DNA of 64,000 nt, from NCBI GenBank assembly GCA_964483245.1, contig CAZABP010000021.1, forward strand, positions 18,842 to 82,841, read 5' to 3'. The stretch's first letter is position 1. Each line of letters opens with the position of its first letter. Below are positions 29,289 to 37,200 of the stretch, in pieces. A program made the translations under genes and the position numbers. This DNA comes from CAZABP01 sp964483245 (GTDB lineage Bacteria; Planctomycetota; UBA1135; UBA2386). The notes beneath the pieces were generated by a model. The model ran no database searches. It was not told the origin of the DNA and saw nothing but the letters and a program-made list of their open reading frames with translations.

Positions 29289-29822
29289 CTACTTGGCTTC
29301 GAGCGTGTCGGGGTCGAGCCTGATCTGGTCCCCGACGTCGACATTGAGGCCGACGCGGACCTTGATGCCGTTGGTGAGGACGGCGTCCTTGAGGCCGGAG
29401 CCGCCGCCCTTCATCGGGGGGGCGGTTTCGGCGACGGTGGCAGTCACGGTCTGGGGCGGGCGGACCTCGACGAGCTTGCTGGCGACGTAGAAGCCGGTGT
29501 AGGCGTCGGCTTCCCACTTGAGGGCCTCGGCAGCGATCTCGTGGCTGCAGCGGACTTCGTTGCCGGAAGGGTCGAAGAAGACCTCGTCGACACCGTCGCG
29601 GTAGCTGTAGGTGAGTTCGACCTCCTCGCTCTCGAGGACTTCGTACTTGGTATCGCCATGCTCCTTGAGCTCGGTGACGCGGCCGGTCTCGAGGTCGCGC
29701 AGCTTCATCTGGACGAACAGCCGCCGGTCGTTGCGCAGGATGTTCCAGTGCACGACGGTGGCGGGCCGACCCTGATGGCTGACGAGGTTTCCTTTGCGTA
29801 GGTCGAGTGCGTTGCGCTGCAT
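29289..29822 (-). CDS. Elongation factor P-like protein
   Basis: The product has 177 residues from the ATG at 29822 (MQRNALDLRKGNLVSHQGRP). The KOW-like N-domain continues FVQMKLRDLETGRV, and OB domains follow with VEVRPPQTVTATVAET and LTNGIKVRVGLNVDVGDQIRLD, the usual EF-P end. EF-P relieves ribosome stalling at polyproline. The tip loop differs from the standard PGKGQAF: it reads L-R-N-D-R-R-L-F, so the Lys normally modified (E. coli Lys34) is not at the aligned position. It may be an EF-P subclass with another loop chemistry. Its ATG overlaps the start codon of the divergent PHP gene. Confidence 0.88.
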   Translation of the reverse strand: MQRNALDLRKGNLVSHQGRPATVVHWNILRNDRRLFVQMKLRDLETGRVTELKEHGDTKYEVLESEEVELTYSYRDGVDEVFFDPSGNEVRCSHEIAAEALKWEADAYTGFYVASKLVEVRPPQTVTATVAETAPPMKGGGSGLKDAVLTNGIKVRVGLNVDVGDQIRLDPDTLEAK

Positions 29823-30942
29823 GATGGGGGCGGGGACTCTACCGCGGGTCGCCGCGGTTTGCCTCGCCCTGGGCATGGGCTCCTGCGCGCTGTTGACGAC
29901 GCGCTCCGGCCCGGCGGCCGGGTTCACGCCGTATGCGGACCGCCCGGTGGTCGGGACGGGGTTGCGCGATTGGAAGGGCGCGGTGCACGTGCATTCGTTC
30001 CTGTCGCACGACTCGCGCGGGACGATCCCGGAGATCGCGGCGGCGGCGGAAGCGTGTGGGCTGGACTTCCTGATCATGACGGACCACCAGACGCCGCACA
30101 GCGTCTCGCGCGGCACGCGCGGCATGATCGGCCGCACGCTGTTCCTGGTCGGCGCGGAGATCCGCACGCCGCAGGGCACGTTGCTGGCTTTCCCGCTGCG
30201 CCACTTCGTGCGGCCGGGTGCGACGCTGGCGGAGACGGTCGCCGACGTGCACGCGCAGGGAGGACTGGCGTTCGCGGGGCATGCCGAGCGCGAGTTCGCC
30301 TGGGACGAACCGGCGCTGGACGGGGTGGAGATCGTCAACCTGCACGCGGCGGCGAAGGACGCGCCGGTCGGATCGCTGGCGTTCCACACGATGTTCACGC
30401 CGATGCGCACGATGCTGTCGCTGCTCGCGATGCGTCCGGACCTGGTGCTCGGGCGCTGGGATCAGCGGCTGGGCGTGGGGCTGCCGGCGACGCCGGTCGG
30501 CGGCAACGACGCGCACGCGAATGTCTCGGCGCTGTTCGCGACGATCGGGACCTATGAGGAGATCTTCGGCGTGTTGAGCACGCACGTGTTGGCGCCGGAG
30601 CTCAGCGAGGCGGCGATCGTCGAAGCGCTGCGCGCCGGCCGCACGTATGTCGCGTTCGACCTGCACCGCGACGCGACCGGGTTCGACTTCCGCGCGCGGA
30701 ACCGGGACGGGGACCATCTGCCGGGCAGCGAGCTCACCTCCAGCGCCGAGTTGGAGCTGCGCGTCACGGTGCCGGCTGCGGCCACGATCCACCTGCTGCA
30801 CGAAGGCCGGCGTGTGCGCGCAGGCGAGGGGCTGACGCTGGAGCTGCGCGACCCGCCGCCGGGTGTGTGGCGTGTCGAGGTGGAGCTGTCGAGCGCGCGG
30901 CCGTGGATCTACTCGAGCTGGATCAGGGTCTTGCCGCGTTGA
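29821..30942 (+). CDS. PHP-domain metallohydrolase lipoprotein
   Basis: The product has 373 residues from the first of two tandem ATG codons (29821 or 29824). An N-terminal lipoprotein signal ends in LGMGSC. The PHP fold is indicated by DWKGAVHVHSFLSHDSRG (H-x-H metal ligands), LDFLIMTDHQTP (D-H pair), GAEIRTPQGTLLAF, and the distal GGNDAHAN. PHP proteins are di- or trinuclear metal phosphoesterases. A beta-rich tail of ~90 residues follows. The start codon overlaps the divergent EF-P start by two bases, and the 3' end overlaps the convergent eda gene by 20 bases. The substrate is unknown. Confidence 0.85.
   Translation: MMGAGTLPRVAAVCLALGMGSCALLTTRSGPAAGFTPYADRPVVGTGLRDWKGAVHVHSFLSHDSRGTIPEIAAAAEACGLDFLIMTDHQTPHSVSRGTRGMIGRTLFLVGAEIRTPQGTLLAFPLRHFVRPGATLAETVADVHAQGGLAFAGHAEREFAWDEPALDGVEIVNLHAAAKDAPVGSLAFHTMFTPMRTMLSLLAMRPDLVLGRWDQRLGVGLPATPVGGNDAHANVSALFATIGTYEEIFGVLSTHVLAPELSEAAIVEALRAGRTYVAFDLHRDATGFDFRARNRDGDHLPGSELTSSAELELRVTVPAAATIHLLHEGRRVRAGEGLTLELRDPPPGVWRVEVELSSARPWIYSSWIRVLPR
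29836..29841 (-). promoter_or_regulatory. -10-like element for the EF-P gene, inside the PHP gene
   Basis: On the minus strand TAGAGT lies 13 bases before the EF-P ATG, within codons 6-7 of the divergent PHP gene. Assigned by pattern only. Confidence 0.3.
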
Positions 30943-31564
30943 CCTTCTCGACGAAGTGCTGCGCGCGCAGCCGCACGTTCTCGTAGCGCGCGTGCGCGAG
31001 ATCGTCCGGCTGGAACAGGTTGTTCACGAAGCCGACGCCGAACGACCCGGCCGCGAACCAATCGGCGACGTTCGTATCGGTGACGCCGTTGGTCGGAAGG
31101 ATGCGCAGAAATGGCATCGGTCCGCGGACGGCCCGGACGAACTCCGGACCGCCGGCCGGCATCGGGAACAGCTTGACAATGTCGGCGCCCGCCTGCCACG
31201 CGTGTGCCATCTCGGTCGGTGTCATCGTGCCCGGGATCGCGACCAGGTCGTGATCGCCGCAGAACCGCACGATCGCGGAGTCGAATACCGGACTGACGAG
31301 GAAGCGGGCCCCGGCGTCCAGGGCGCGCCCGGCTTCCGCCAGCGTCAACACGGTGCCGGCACCGACCAGCAGCCCCTGCTGCACGAAGTGCCGGATCGCG
31401 TCGATCGCGCCCGGCGTCGTCAGCGTGATCTCGACGATCCGGAAGCCGCCTTCGACGGCCGCTTCCATCGCCGGCACGACCGCCTTCCCGTGCGCCGTGC
31501 GCAGGATCGCGGAGCAGCGGTGTTGCTCGAACAGCGAGAGGACTTCGGCGCGGTTGGTCGCCAT
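30923..31564 (-). CDS. eda: KDPG/KHG aldolase
   Basis: The product has 213 residues from the ATG at 31564 (MATNRAEVLSLFEQHRCSAI). The active-site Glu is in FRIVEITLTTPGA (~45), the phosphate-binding loop in LLVGAGTVLT, and the Schiff-base Lys in GADIVKLFPMPA (~135). The enzyme splits 2-keto-3-deoxy-6-phosphogluconate into pyruvate and glyceraldehyde-3-phosphate, the last step of the Entner-Doudoroff pathway. Another hexose-acid enzyme, gnd, is encoded 11 kb away. The gene is divergent from the rRNA methyltransferase gene (63 bases). Confidence 0.95.
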   Translation of the reverse strand: MATNRAEVLSLFEQHRCSAILRTAHGKAVVPAMEAAVEGGFRIVEITLTTPGAIDAIRHFVQQGLLVGAGTVLTLAEAGRALDAGARFLVSPVFDSAIVRFCGDHDLVAIPGTMTPTEMAHAWQAGADIVKLFPMPAGGPEFVRAVRGPMPFLRILPTNGVTDTNVADWFAAGSFGVGFVNNLFQPDDLAHARYENVRLRAQHFVEKVNAARP

Positions 31565-31627
31565 GCGCGCGGATCTTGTCGCCGCCCGGCGGTGGCGGGA
31601 AGCGCCCGTGCCCGGTTCCATGCCGGC

Positions 31628-32896
31628 GTGCAGGATCTGATCCTCGAACTCTGGACGCGCAGCCGGCAGGGAACGGCGGCCGATCCACAGCGGGCGGAGA
31701 CGCTGCGCGCGGCGCGGCTGACGCCGGAGGAACGCGCCGAGGTCCTGCGCGCGCTGCGCCGGATGACGCGGATGCGCCGGCGCGTCGACGAGGCGCTCGC
31801 GCCGTACCTGCCGTCCTTCGCTGCCGCGGCGCGCGAGCGTGCGCGCTACTTCGGCACGCTGCTGCTGAGCGGCGAGATCGACACGACGACTGCGCATCGC
31901 GAGCTGCCGCGGGTGCCGTGGGAGCGCGTGCTCGCCGCGGATGCTGCGATCGCGGCGGAGGCGGATCCGCTGCGCCGCCTGGCGCGCCTGCATTCGTATC
32001 CGGACTGGCTGATCGTGAAGCTGCACGCGGCCTACGGCGTGCAGACCGAAGCGCTGCTGCAGGCACTCGACGATGACCCGCCGGTCACGCTGCGCGCGAA
32101 CCGCCTGCGCACGACGCGCGACGCGCTGCTCGGCGAGCTGCGGCGCGCCGGCGTCGACTGCCGCGCCGGACACGCGCCGGATGCCGTCGTCGTCACGACG
32201 CCGGTCAATGCGTTCCAGCTCGCGCCGTTCCGCGCCGGCGGCTTCGAGCTGCAGGACGAGGGCAGCCAGTGGATCGCGCACGTCGTCGCACCGCCGCCAA
32301 CCGGCACGGTGGTCGATGCCTGCGCCGGCTCCGGCGGCAAGTCGCTGGCGTTGGCGGCGTTGTTGGGGGGGAAGGGGCATGTGCTCGCGCTCGACGTCGC
32401 CGCGCACCGCCTGCAGGAGCTGCGCTTGCGCGCACGCCGCGCGGGTGCCAGCAACCTGCGGGCGCTCGAAGTCGCCGAGGTGCAGTGGCCGGAGGAAGCC
32501 CTCGCGGTCGCACGCCGCGCCGACCGGATCCTCGTCGACGCGCCATGCAGCGGGACCGGCGCGATCCGCCGCCACCCGGAGGTCCGCTGGAACCTGCAGC
32601 CGGCCGACCTCGAACGGCTGACCGGCACGCAGCTCCGGCTCGCGCGCCATGCCGCCGGCCTTTTGCGTCCCGGCGCGCGCCTGGTCTACGCGACCTGTTC
32701 GCTGCTGCCGGACGAGAACGACGCGGTCGTCGACGCGCTGCGCGCGAACATGCCGTCGCTGCAGCTCGTGCCGCTGAAGGAGATCCTCGGCGGCGACACC
32801 GCGCGCGCGCTCGGCGACGGCACGTTCCTGCGCCTGCGACCGGACGTGCACGGTTGCGACGGGTTCTTCGCCGCGGTGCTGCGCCAGCCGGCGTGA
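31628..32896 (+). CDS. RsmB-like 16S rRNA (cytosine-C5) methyltransferase
   Basis: The product has 422 residues from the GTG at 31628; upstream codons in the frame overlap eda and are not protein-like. The N-terminal ~150 helical residues resemble the NusB-like RNA-binding domain of RsmB. The Rossmann domain follows with motif I VVDACAGSGGKSLALAAL, motif IV DAPCSGTGAIRRHPEVRW (the Cys that resolves the adduct) and motif VI YATCSLLPDEN (the catalytic Cys). Such enzymes make m5C in 16S rRNA, classically at C967. It converges on rsmE, with a palindrome between. Exact target not proven. Confidence 0.9.
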   Translation: MQDLILELWTRSRQGTAADPQRAETLRAARLTPEERAEVLRALRRMTRMRRRVDEALAPYLPSFAAAARERARYFGTLLLSGEIDTTTAHRELPRVPWERVLAADAAIAAEADPLRRLARLHSYPDWLIVKLHAAYGVQTEALLQALDDDPPVTLRANRLRTTRDALLGELRRAGVDCRAGHAPDAVVVTTPVNAFQLAPFRAGGFELQDEGSQWIAHVVAPPPTGTVVDACAGSGGKSLALAALLGGKGHVLALDVAAHRLQELRLRARRAGASNLRALEVAEVQWPEEALAVARRADRILVDAPCSGTGAIRRHPEVRWNLQPADLERLTGTQLRLARHAAGLLRPGARLVYATCSLLPDENDAVVDALRANMPSLQLVPLKEILGGDTARALGDGTFLRLRPDVHGCDGFFAAVLRQPA

Positions 32897-32911
32897 GCGG
32901 ATGAGCTGGCG

Positions 32912-32944
32912 TGGCAAGATTGGGGTCAGACCCCCTTCTTGCCA
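32912..32944. terminator. GGGGTCAGACCCC palindrome between convergent methyltransferase genes
   Basis: Left arm TGGCAAGA (32912-32919) pairs with TCTTGCCA (32937-32944), and the inner GGGGTC pairs with GACCCC around a single A, giving a nearly continuous 16-bp stem. It lies past the RsmB-like stop, and its right half encodes the last codons and stop of rsmE (K-K-G-V). It could serve as a bidirectional terminator; the core also resembles palindromes dispersed in many bacterial genomes. Confidence 0.5.
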
Positions 32945-33666
32945 CAGCGCGCGCGCAACGCGCCGGTCAAGGCGGCGAGCGCGGTCTCGACACGCAGCGG
33001 GTGTGCACCGGCGCGCACCGGCGTGAAGCCCCGCCCCGCCAGCAGCTCCACTTCGAACGGCGTGAACCCGCGCTCCGGCCCGACCGCCAGCGTCAGCGGC
33101 TCGCGACCATCGAGGTCCACGCCAGTCACGTCGACCCCGACATCCGGATCGGCGACGAACCGCTGCGCCGGCGTGGCGAACTCATCCAGCTCGTCCTCGA
33201 CGAACGGCCGGAACCGCGTGCACGCGCGCAGCTCCGGCACATGCGTGCGGCACGCCTGCGCCAGCCCGGCGAGCAGGTGCAGCCGCGCCTGCGCCGGCTC
33301 CAGCACGCGCGTCTGCAGGTGACTCTTGTCGACGCGCCACGTGCGCAGCAGCAGGATCCGTCCGAACCCGAGCGATGCTGCCGCGGCGAGGCAGCGCGCG
33401 AGCACCTTCGGGCGTGCGTGCGCCAGCAGCAGCACGTCGCGCGGGCGCGGTGGCGCCACAGCCTCGATCCGGCAGCGCAGGGTCACCGAGCCTTCGGCAA
33501 CGTGCAGCACCTCGCCCGTGCCGAGCGCACCGTCCACCAGGCCCGCGCGCAGCACCGTCCCAGGCTGCACCCGCTGCACGGTCTGCAGGTGCACCGCCCG
33601 CGCATCCTGCAAGCAGACGGTTCCATCCGGCCGGAGTTCACCCGGCTCCAACAACAACAGGTTCAC
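32926..33666 (-). CDS. rsmE: 16S rRNA (uracil-N3) methyltransferase, RsmE type
   Basis: The product has 246 residues. The N-terminal PUA-like domain is followed by a SPOUT knot domain with LAVGPERGFTPFEVELL, GRGFTPVRAG and PLRVETALAAL, which matches RsmE (G-P-E-G-G-x-x-x-x-E and L-R-x-E-T-A). RsmE makes m3U1498 in 16S rRNA. The final residues KKGV and stop lie inside a palindrome. A small gene lies 15 bases upstream on the same strand, probably in the same operon. Confidence 0.93.
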   Translation of the reverse strand: MNLLLLEPGELRPDGTVCLQDARAVHLQTVQRVQPGTVLRAGLVDGALGTGEVLHVAEGSVTLRCRIEAVAPPRPRDVLLLAHARPKVLARCLAAAASLGFGRILLLRTWRVDKSHLQTRVLEPAQARLHLLAGLAQACRTHVPELRACTRFRPFVEDELDEFATPAQRFVADPDVGVDVTGVDLDGREPLTLAVGPERGFTPFEVELLAGRGFTPVRAGAHPLRVETALAALTGALRARCGKKGV

Positions 33667-33681
33667 GCGACGGCGCAGGAT

Positions 33682-34056
33682 TCAGTGCGCGAGCTGCCGC
33701 AGCAAGCGCATGACCGCGAACATCCCGGCGCGGGCGGCCGGGTGCAGGTCGGCGAGCCGATGCACGCCCCCGGCATCCCGCAGCAGGTCCCGGCCATAGA
33801 CGATCACGAGCAGGTCGGCATGCACGGCCCGCAGCCGCGTCGTGACCTGCGCCGCGAACCCCGGCGGGGTGTCCGGCGCGACGATCAGCGCGTCGTGACC
33901 GCCGCGCGCCATGAAGCAGCGCAAAGTCTCCAGCAGGCCGGTGCAGACGTCGACCTGGACGCCGGCCTGCGCGAACATCTCGGCCAGCGGCGCCACGGTC
34001 GCCGGCGTGCCAGCGACGGCGAGCAGCTCCGGCGGTCGTCCGGCAGGTTCGGCCAC
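33682..34056 (-). CDS. Small protein resembling a degenerate receiver domain
   Basis: The product has 124 residues from a GTG at 34056. The alternating pattern ELLAVAGTPATVAPLAEMFA, VQVDVCTGLLETLRCF and DALIVAPDTPPGF is reminiscent of a CheY-like alpha/beta fold. However, the N-terminal acidic pair is missing and the phosphoacceptor Asp is not clear (the strand reads ALIVAPD). It could be a pseudo-receiver or an unrelated flavodoxin-like protein. It precedes rsmE by 15 bases on the same strand and is divergent from the macroglobulin gene. Function unknown; moderately sure that it is a gene because its composition is protein-like and it fits the operon. Confidence 0.55.
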   Translation of the reverse strand: MAEPAGRPPELLAVAGTPATVAPLAEMFAQAGVQVDVCTGLLETLRCFMARGGHDALIVAPDTPPGFAAQVTTRLRAVHADLLVIVYGRDLLRDAGGVHRLADLHPAARAGMFAVMRLLRQLAH

Positions 34057-34295
34057 GCGGTTGCATCGACCGGGCGGCGATGCGGGGTCAAGCTCGCGAC
34101 CCGCGGTTGTCGATCTCCTGCTGCCATCGCGCGGTTCGCGGGCCGGCTGCGCGGCGTGCCCAGCGCAGTTTTCGGCAGAACCGCCCGTGGCAGGAGTTCG
34201 TTCGGGGCGCCGGCGTGGCGTTCTTGAAGTGCCGGAAACCGGCGCCGATCCGGGGCGTTCGCGCGCAGCCTTCCGGCCGACCGAGACGAGATCCG

Positions 34296-37200
34296 ATGCG
34301 TATTCCGACAGTCCTCCTCCCGCTCCTGCTCTGTTCGACGATCGCCTGGATCTGGCTGGCCAATGCGCTGCGCGACGGGGAGGACGCGCTGATCGAGCGC
34401 CGCTACGTCGACGCGGTCCGGCACCTGCAGCAGGCGCTGACGGAGACCCAGCTGCAGCCGGAGCGGGACCGGATCCTGCTGCTGCTCGGCCGCGCGCAGG
34501 GCCTGCTCGGCCAACACGAGGCGGCGATCGCGACCTATCGCCGGATCGAGGCGGAGCACGGCAAGTCGCTCCTCGCCGACAAGGCGAGATTCCAGATCGC
34601 CGAGACGTTTGCCGCCTCGCGCCGGATGCGGGAGGCGGCCGAGATCTATCGGGAACGTGTCACCTGGCTGGTCGGCTTGGAGCGCAAGGAGGAGATCGCG
34701 GCGACCTACCTGGGCCTCGCCGAGAAGGCGGTCGCGAAGGATCCGCCGGACCATGCGCGCGCTGTGACGTTCTACGACCTGGCGCTGGACCTCGGGTTGC
34801 GCGCCGACCGCACGCGGACCGTGCGGCTGCTCGCTGCGCAGTCGGTGCTCGCGACCGGCAACCACGCCGAGGCGATCCGGCGGCTGCAGCCGCTGGTCGA
34901 CGAGCTGACGCTCGCGACCGGCCGCCAGCGCGCGATGCTGGCGCTCGGTCGCGCGAAGGCGAAGGCCGGCGACCGCAGCGGTGCGCGCGCGGTGTTCCGC
35001 GATGCGATCGTGCTGGCGAAGGAAACCCCCGAAGCCGGCCAGGCTGCCTGGGAGATCGCGTTGACGTTCGGAGTCCCGCAGCCATCGGCCGCGGCCCTCG
35101 ACCGCGCCGTCGCTGCGCTGCAACAACTCGCGAGCGAGCACCCCACGCACCCGCAGGCGAAGATCGCGAGCTACCTGATCGCGCGCTGCCAGCAGGCGGT
35201 CGGCCGCAGCGAGGCGGCGCTCATCTCGGTGCGACAGTTCCTCGCCGACCCGGACACGGCAGGGACGCCGGAGCGGGCCGAAGCGGCGGCGATGGTCGGC
35301 GACCTGTTGGATGCGCAGGCGCATCACACCGAAGCGATCGCGGCCTGGCGTGAATACCTGGCGGCGCATCCGTCGCACCATGCCTGGGAGCGCGTGCAAC
35401 AGGCGATCGTCGATGCCGAGTTCCGGATGGCCGCGCTCGCGATGCGCGCCGGCAAGGAGCGCTACGGCGAAGCGCGCGAGCGGTTCGAGGCGTTCATGGC
35501 GGCGCATCCGCTGGATCCGCGCAATCCGGACATCCTGGCGTTCCTCGGTGACATGCTGTTCGACGAGGCAGACGACAAGGCGGAGTACGAGCTCGCCCGC
35601 GACGCGTACGTGCGCTGCGTCGCAAAGTACCCCGGCCGCGAGCCATCCTCCCGCGCGCAGTTCCTGATCGGCGAGATCTACGAGACCAAGCTGCACGAAT
35701 TCTTCCAGGCGCTCGAGGCCTACAGGAAGGTGACGTGGGGCAGCTACGCCCCGCAGGCGCAACTTCGAATCGCGCGCCTGACGCGCAAGCATCTTGCGCT
35801 GTTCACGCCGCGGACGTTCCGCAGCGACGAGCCGGCGACGTTCGAACTGACCTCGCGAAACATCGAGAAGCTGCGCGTCCGCGTCTGGCGGCTCGAGCTC
35901 GAGACGTATTTCCGCGCGACGCACACGGCTGGCGACGTCGAGCGGCTCGACATCGAAGTCATCGAACCGGACCGGACCTTCGACTGGTCGGTGCCGGAGT
36001 ACAAGCAATACCGCGAGACCAGCGAGGCGGTGCGGCTCGGCTTCGAGGAGACGCGGCCGGGTGCCTATGTCGTCAAGGTGGACGATGGCGAGCTGGAGGC
36101 GACGACGCTGGTCGTCGTCACCGACATCGGGTTGATCGTCAAGAGCTCGCGCCACGAGCTGCTCGTGTTCGCGCAGAACCTCAAGGAGCAGCGCCCGGAG
36201 CCGGGCGTCCGCGCCGTCGTATCCGACTGCCACCGTGAGGTCGCCGCTGGCGTGACCGGTGCGGACGGGGTCTGGCGCCTGCGTTCGGACGAGCTGAAGA
36301 ACCTCGGGCAACTGGTCGTGTTCGGCGTGGGGGCCGGCGGCTCCGGCGCGAGCACGGTCGATCTGAGCGGACTCGGCTACAGCGAAGGTCTGACGCCGAA
36401 GGCGCACCTGCTGACCGATCGGCCGGCGTACGAGCCAGGGCAGGTCGCGCATCTGAAGGGGATCGTGCGCGAGGTGCAGGCAGGGCTGTACCGGCTGCCG
36501 CAGGCCGACGGCTACCGGCTGTCGCTGACGACCGCGAGCGGGCGGTTGATGTTGCGGCGCGAGATCCAGTTCACGCCGTTCGGGTCGTTCGCTGCCGACT
36601 TCCCGCTGCCGCCGGAAGCGGAGCTCGGCACCTGGCGCGCGACGCTGGAGCGGGATGGCGGGCAGAGCTGGCACGTCGCGTTCGAAGTCGCGCGCTACGA
36701 GCGGCCGCGGCTCAGCCTCGTGGTCGAGCCGGCGACGCCGGTCGTGTTCCGCGGCGAGACGCTGCGTGGCCGCGCGATCCTGCGGCACTTCCATGGTGGG
36801 CCGGCGGCCGGTCGCGACGTCGAGCTGACGCTGCGCCTGCCGGATGGCGGCTCGATCCTGCGCCGTGCGAAGACGACTGCGGCGGGTGAGGTCGAGTTCG
36901 AGTTCCCGACGACGGAGTTCGCCGAGGAGGCGCTCGCGGTCGTGCAGGTCGCCGTCGCCGAGGAGAACCTGCAGGCGGAGCTGCCGATCCCGATCGTCAC
37001 GACCGAGCTGGTGCCGCAGGTCTCGGTGTTGCGCCCGGTCTATCTGGCGGGCGAGAAGTTCGACGCGCGGGTGAAACTCGAGGACCGCGCCGGCAAGTCG
37101 CTCGCGCGCAGCGGCAAGATCGCGCTGCTGCGGCTCGAGACCCGCGATGGACGGCAGGCCGAGGTCGAAGTCGCGGCGCAGGAGTTCACCAGCAGCGCCG

